NCBI GenBank assembly: GCA_009778375.1
Contig: WRJW01000188.1
Location: 1-10,064, forward strand
Length of the DNA: 10,064 bases
Origin: Bacteroidota bacterium
GTDB lineage: Bacteria; Bacteroidota; Bacteroidia; Bacteroidales; UBA932
Direction of reading: 5' to 3'
Below the pieces are notes generated by a model that did not search any database, was not told the origin of the DNA, and saw only the letters and a program-made list of their open reading frames with translations. Positions 8,459 to 10,064 of this stretch are shown in pieces (the first letter of the stretch is position 1; the number at the start of each line of letters is the position of its first letter). The position numbers and the translations under genes are program-made.

Positions 8459-8923
8459 CTATTTTCCCTTTACGGCAATGACTTCGACCTCGATTAAAGC
8501 TCCAGCCCTTGGCAACCTGCTTATTTCTACGCAAGTCCTTGCAGGATACGGGGCTTGAAAAAGGGTTAGGTAGGCTTCATTCATGGCAGCATAGTTTTGC
8601 ATATCGGTCAAAAAAACAGTAGCCTTAACAACATCTTTAAGGGAAGATCCCGCCTCCTCAAGAATTTGGGAAATGTTTTTCACAATTTGAGTTAATTGAG
8701 ACACCACGTCGTCTCCGGCAAGCATACCGGTAGTTGCTTCGACGCCTAAGGTGCCCGATATAAACAGGAATCCGTTTGCTTCAATCCCCTGACTAAAGGG
8801 TGCTGTGTTAGAAGCGGTTGCAGTTCTAACCTCTTTGCGTACCCCTGTTGTCTCAGGAGTAGAACTGCAACAGGCGCCCGTTAAAAAAAGGGCTGTGCAC
8901 AAGGCAGTAGTAAAAATTTTCAT
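8459..8923 (-). CDS. RidA-family protein with secretion/lipoprotein signal
   Basis: This 154-residue protein is a full RidA (YjgF/UK114) domain from about residue 30, preceded by an N-terminal export signal. The signal is MKIF then a hydrophobic run ALCTALFLTGACC, with Cys18 or Cys19 as a plausible lipidation site although the lipobox is imperfect. RidA hydrolyses reactive enamine/imine intermediates such as 2-aminoacrylate to ketoacids. The active-site residues of the RidA subfamily are kept: Arg129 and Cys131 (YPARTCVEISRLP) and Glu145 (IEVEVIA). The front motif is shortened to NTAPFSQG. Most RidA proteins are cytosolic, so the envelope location is unusual. The frame can be read from an ATG at 8980, but that start lies inside the tmRNA gene and would place non-family residues before the signal peptide, so the start at 8923 is correct. 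It lies 13 bases after the tmRNA 3' end, with no terminator between. Confidence 0.85.
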   Translation of the reverse strand: MKIFTTALCTALFLTGACCSSTPETTGVRKEVRTATASNTAPFSQGIEANGFLFISGTLGVEATTGMLAGDDVVSQLTQIVKNISQILEEAGSSLKDVVKATVFLTDMQNYAAMNEAYLTLFQAPYPARTCVEISRLPRAGALIEVEVIAVKGK

Positions 8924-8936
8924 AGGTATAAGGTTG

Positions 8937-9334
8937 TGGAGATGGGCGGACTCGAACCGCCGTCCAAACAGACTATCCAAAAGCTTTCTACATGTTTATC
9001 CTGTTGTTGATTGTCGGGAGCAGACTGCCTGCAGGAAAGCTATCCATTCCTTATCCGCTGATTTCTTGCTGCGCGGTAACGGAGTCGGCGCAACCAGCCA
9101 TTTGTAACGATACCCCATAATGCCGCCGCCCAATAGGCAAAAGCGGGGCGGGATACTCGTCTTCCCCAACCTTGTTGAGGAGGATTAAGCCGTTAACCTG
9201 AGGTTAATTCTAGGCTGCGAGTGCATAAGTGTTGTTGCCAGTTATGGCGTGTATCCTGATATTTACGAGCAAAGACACCACGCTCGACATGCTTACTTTC
9301 CGACACGATCTGCTGTCAAAACCAAAACATCCCC
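8937..9334 (-). ncRNA. ssrA: tmRNA (transfer-messenger RNA)
   Basis: tmRNA rescues stalled ribosomes by adding a degradation tag to the unfinished protein, together with SmpB, which is not encoded here. On the minus strand the 5' end GGGGATG (9334-9328) pairs over seven positions with CATCTCC (8944-8938), one pair being G-U. The 5' end continues TTTTGGTTTTGACAG, the tmRNA form of the D-like region. A T-arm is plain near the 3' end: GGCGG, loop TTCGAGT, CCGCC. The CATGT just upstream of the reading frame pairs with ACATG on the 3' side as part of the long P2 helix. The tag frame lies at 9239-9210, followed by an inverted repeat TTAAC-CTCAG-GTTAA (9207-9193), probably the next helix. After the discriminator A (8937) the DNA reads CAA, so CCA is not encoded and must be added. 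At 398 nt the length is usual for the phylum. Confidence 0.95.
9210..9239 (-). other. tmRNA tag-peptide reading frame (GNNTYALAA)
   Basis: Within ssrA the minus strand reads GGC AAC AAC ACT TAT GCA CTC GCA GCC TAG, giving Gly-Asn-Asn-Thr-Tyr-Ala-Leu-Ala-Ala and stop. The YALAA end is the standard degradation signal for ClpXP-type proteases. A Gly resume codon is usual in Bacteroidota tags. The bases before it, ATAACT, stand where the resume-site determinant is found. The exact resume codon is inferred by analogy; the frame could in principle begin a codon earlier. Confidence 0.85.
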
Positions 9335-9346
9335 GGAAATTTGGGA

Positions 9347-9378
9347 CAAAGGTAATACTATTTTTGAAAATAATTCAG
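9347..9378 (-). promoter_or_regulatory. ssrA: Putative ssrA promoter
   Basis: On the minus strand TACCTTTG (9354-9347) fits the Bacteroidota -7 consensus TAnnTTTG exactly. TTCTG, near-consensus for the -33 TTTG, ends at 9376, 21 bases upstream. Initiation about six bases after the -7 element would leave a short leader of a few bases before the mature 5' G at 9334, to be removed by RNase P. The -33 part lies within the end of the LysE-family gene, so ssrA seems to have its own promoter despite the close upstream neighbour. Confidence 0.55.
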
Positions 9379-10023
9379 AAAAGGGGTGATAAACATCCAA
9401 ATCCCTTTTAAAGTGGTGATCATCCCCAGGGCCATTATCACAATGCCCGAAATCCGGTTGATCATCCACAATTGTTTTAATCGAAACCTATTGCGAAATA
9501 TGCTAATGGTAGTACTCAAGCCGTACCACCACAACCCTGCGCCAACAAAAACGCCCCATAATACGGTAGAGATGGTAAAGGAGCCTGCTGTAGCGTTGAT
9601 ATTGAGGCCGACTAAGGCAAAAAGCCATAAAAATAAAAGCAGGGCTCCGGGGTTGGAAATAGTCAGCAGGGCTACCGACAAAAAATCTTCTAACCGGCGC
9701 TTTTTGGGATTGGCCTGCCGAATCTGTTTTACCGGATTGCTGAGGTAGATTTTTAGACCGATAAAAACCACCAACAGGCCGCCAAGGCAAAGAAAATAAG
9801 ATTCATGAGATTTTATAAATAGCTGAATATAAGCAAGTCCCAATACGGCGAGCGCGGCAAAAAAAGTATCTACCAAAGCGGCGCCCATGCCAGATATAAA
9901 ACCCGAATACCTCCCTTTGCTTAGGGTGCGTTGTACACACAGCACACCTACCGGCCCCAAGGGGATAGATGCTCCCAAGCCCACCAGAACTCCCTGAAAA
10001 AAGGTTATCACTACCTCGTTCAT
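9358..10023 (-). CDS. LysE/RhtB-family amino-acid exporter
   Basis: This 221-residue inner-membrane protein of the LysE superfamily exports amino acids or related small molecules. The N-terminal signature is clear: ASIPLGPVGVLCVQRTLSKGR followed by SGFISGMGAALVDTFFA, and the mid-protein motif TISNPGALLLFLW matches the family's NPK region. About six hydrophobic segments can be seen, with a basic cytoplasmic loop (roughly PVKQIRQANPKKRRLED) after the third, as usual for LysE proteins. The substrate cannot be told. I chose the ATG at 10023 (MNEVVITFFQGV). The frame also extends to a TTG at 10050, but those nine polar residues (MQPFINNKR) are not typical of the family. The stop at 9360-9358 is 23 bases before the tmRNA 5' end, and its last codons overlap the ssrA promoter. 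Only a weak promoter-like sequence is seen upstream, close to the window edge. Confidence 0.88.
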   Translation of the reverse strand: MNEVVITFFQGVLVGLGASIPLGPVGVLCVQRTLSKGRYSGFISGMGAALVDTFFAALAVLGLAYIQLFIKSHESYFLCLGGLLVVFIGLKIYLSNPVKQIRQANPKKRRLEDFLSVALLTISNPGALLLFLWLFALVGLNINATAGSFTISTVLWGVFVGAGLWWYGLSTTISIFRNRFRLKQLWMINRISGIVIMALGMITTLKGIWMFITPFLNYFQK

Positions 10024-10064
10024 GCGCTTATTATTTATAAAAGGTTGCAATGTTACAAAAAAAA

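Noticed and set aside
8937..9020. A tRNA gene, because of the perfect T-arm and acceptor-like end.
   Set aside because: There is no anticodon arm or D-arm next to it; the matching 5' acceptor strand is about 390 bases away at 9334, which makes it tmRNA.
8805..9107. A 100-codon open frame on the plus strand.
   Set aside because: It spans the reverse of the RidA start and the structured 3' part of tmRNA; both are strongly supported.
9193..9207. The inverted repeat TTAACCTGAGGTTAA as an operator or terminator.
   Set aside because: It sits just after the tag stop codon inside ssrA, where a tmRNA helix is expected, and has no T-run.
9229..9411. A 60-codon open frame on the plus strand over the 5' part of ssrA.
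   Set aside because: It is antisense to tmRNA and its promoter and has no recognisable product.
10024..10064. A promoter for the LysE-family gene using the TTTTTTTTG at the window edge.
   Set aside because: A TTTG is present, but no TAnnTTTG occurs at 19-21 bases from it; only AT-rich sequence is seen.

Overview
The window comes from a member of the Bacteroidota, most likely the order Bacteroidales. This rests on four things: promoter-like sequences of the TAnnTTTG type, an absence of strong Shine-Dalgarno sites, a tmRNA whose tag peptide begins with Gly and ends YALAA with no encoded CCA, and gene families with the shape usual in that phylum (a 950-residue AddB-like nuclease and an 8-TM HD phosphodiesterase). 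Nothing in the sequence fixes the genus. I see no phage, IS, CRISPR or toxin-antitoxin module. This is a densely packed chromosomal housekeeping region.

Left part (1-5050). The first 120 bases hold the N-terminus of a leftward AAA-type ATPase cut by the window edge. Diverging from it is a rightward pair: a PD-(D/E)XK nuclease of the AddB type (177-3032), and a membrane HD-domain phosphodiesterase of the 7TMR-HD/PgpH family (3032-5050), predicted to hydrolyse cyclic di-AMP. The two overlap by one base (TAATG), so they are probably co-transcribed and translationally coupled.

Right part (5052-10064). Everything here is on the minus strand and tightly spaced. In transcription order: a LysE-family exporter (10023-9358), 23 nt, the tmRNA gene ssrA (9334-8937), 13 nt, a RidA-family protein with a secretion/lipoprotein signal (8923-8459), 32 nt, a divergent pyrroline-5-carboxylate reductase-like oxidoreductase (8426-7641), 6 nt, and a large secreted M14 zinc carboxypeptidase (7634-5052). 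The last gene converges with the HD gene across a single base. I found no hairpin-plus-T-run terminator in any of these gaps, so ssrA transcripts may read through into the downstream genes.

Functionally, the left pair joins a DNA end-processing nuclease to a nucleotide second-messenger hydrolase. The right run joins ribosome rescue to a small set of genes concerned with amino acids and peptides: amino-acid export, imine/enamine hydrolysis, imine reduction and peptide trimming in the envelope. That joint role is inference. The most notable points are the secreted RidA, the divergent ProC-like protein, the terminator-free ssrA-ridA junction, an identical 11-base promoter-like element in front of both ssrA and the ProC-like gene, and the tmRNA tag GNNTYALAA.
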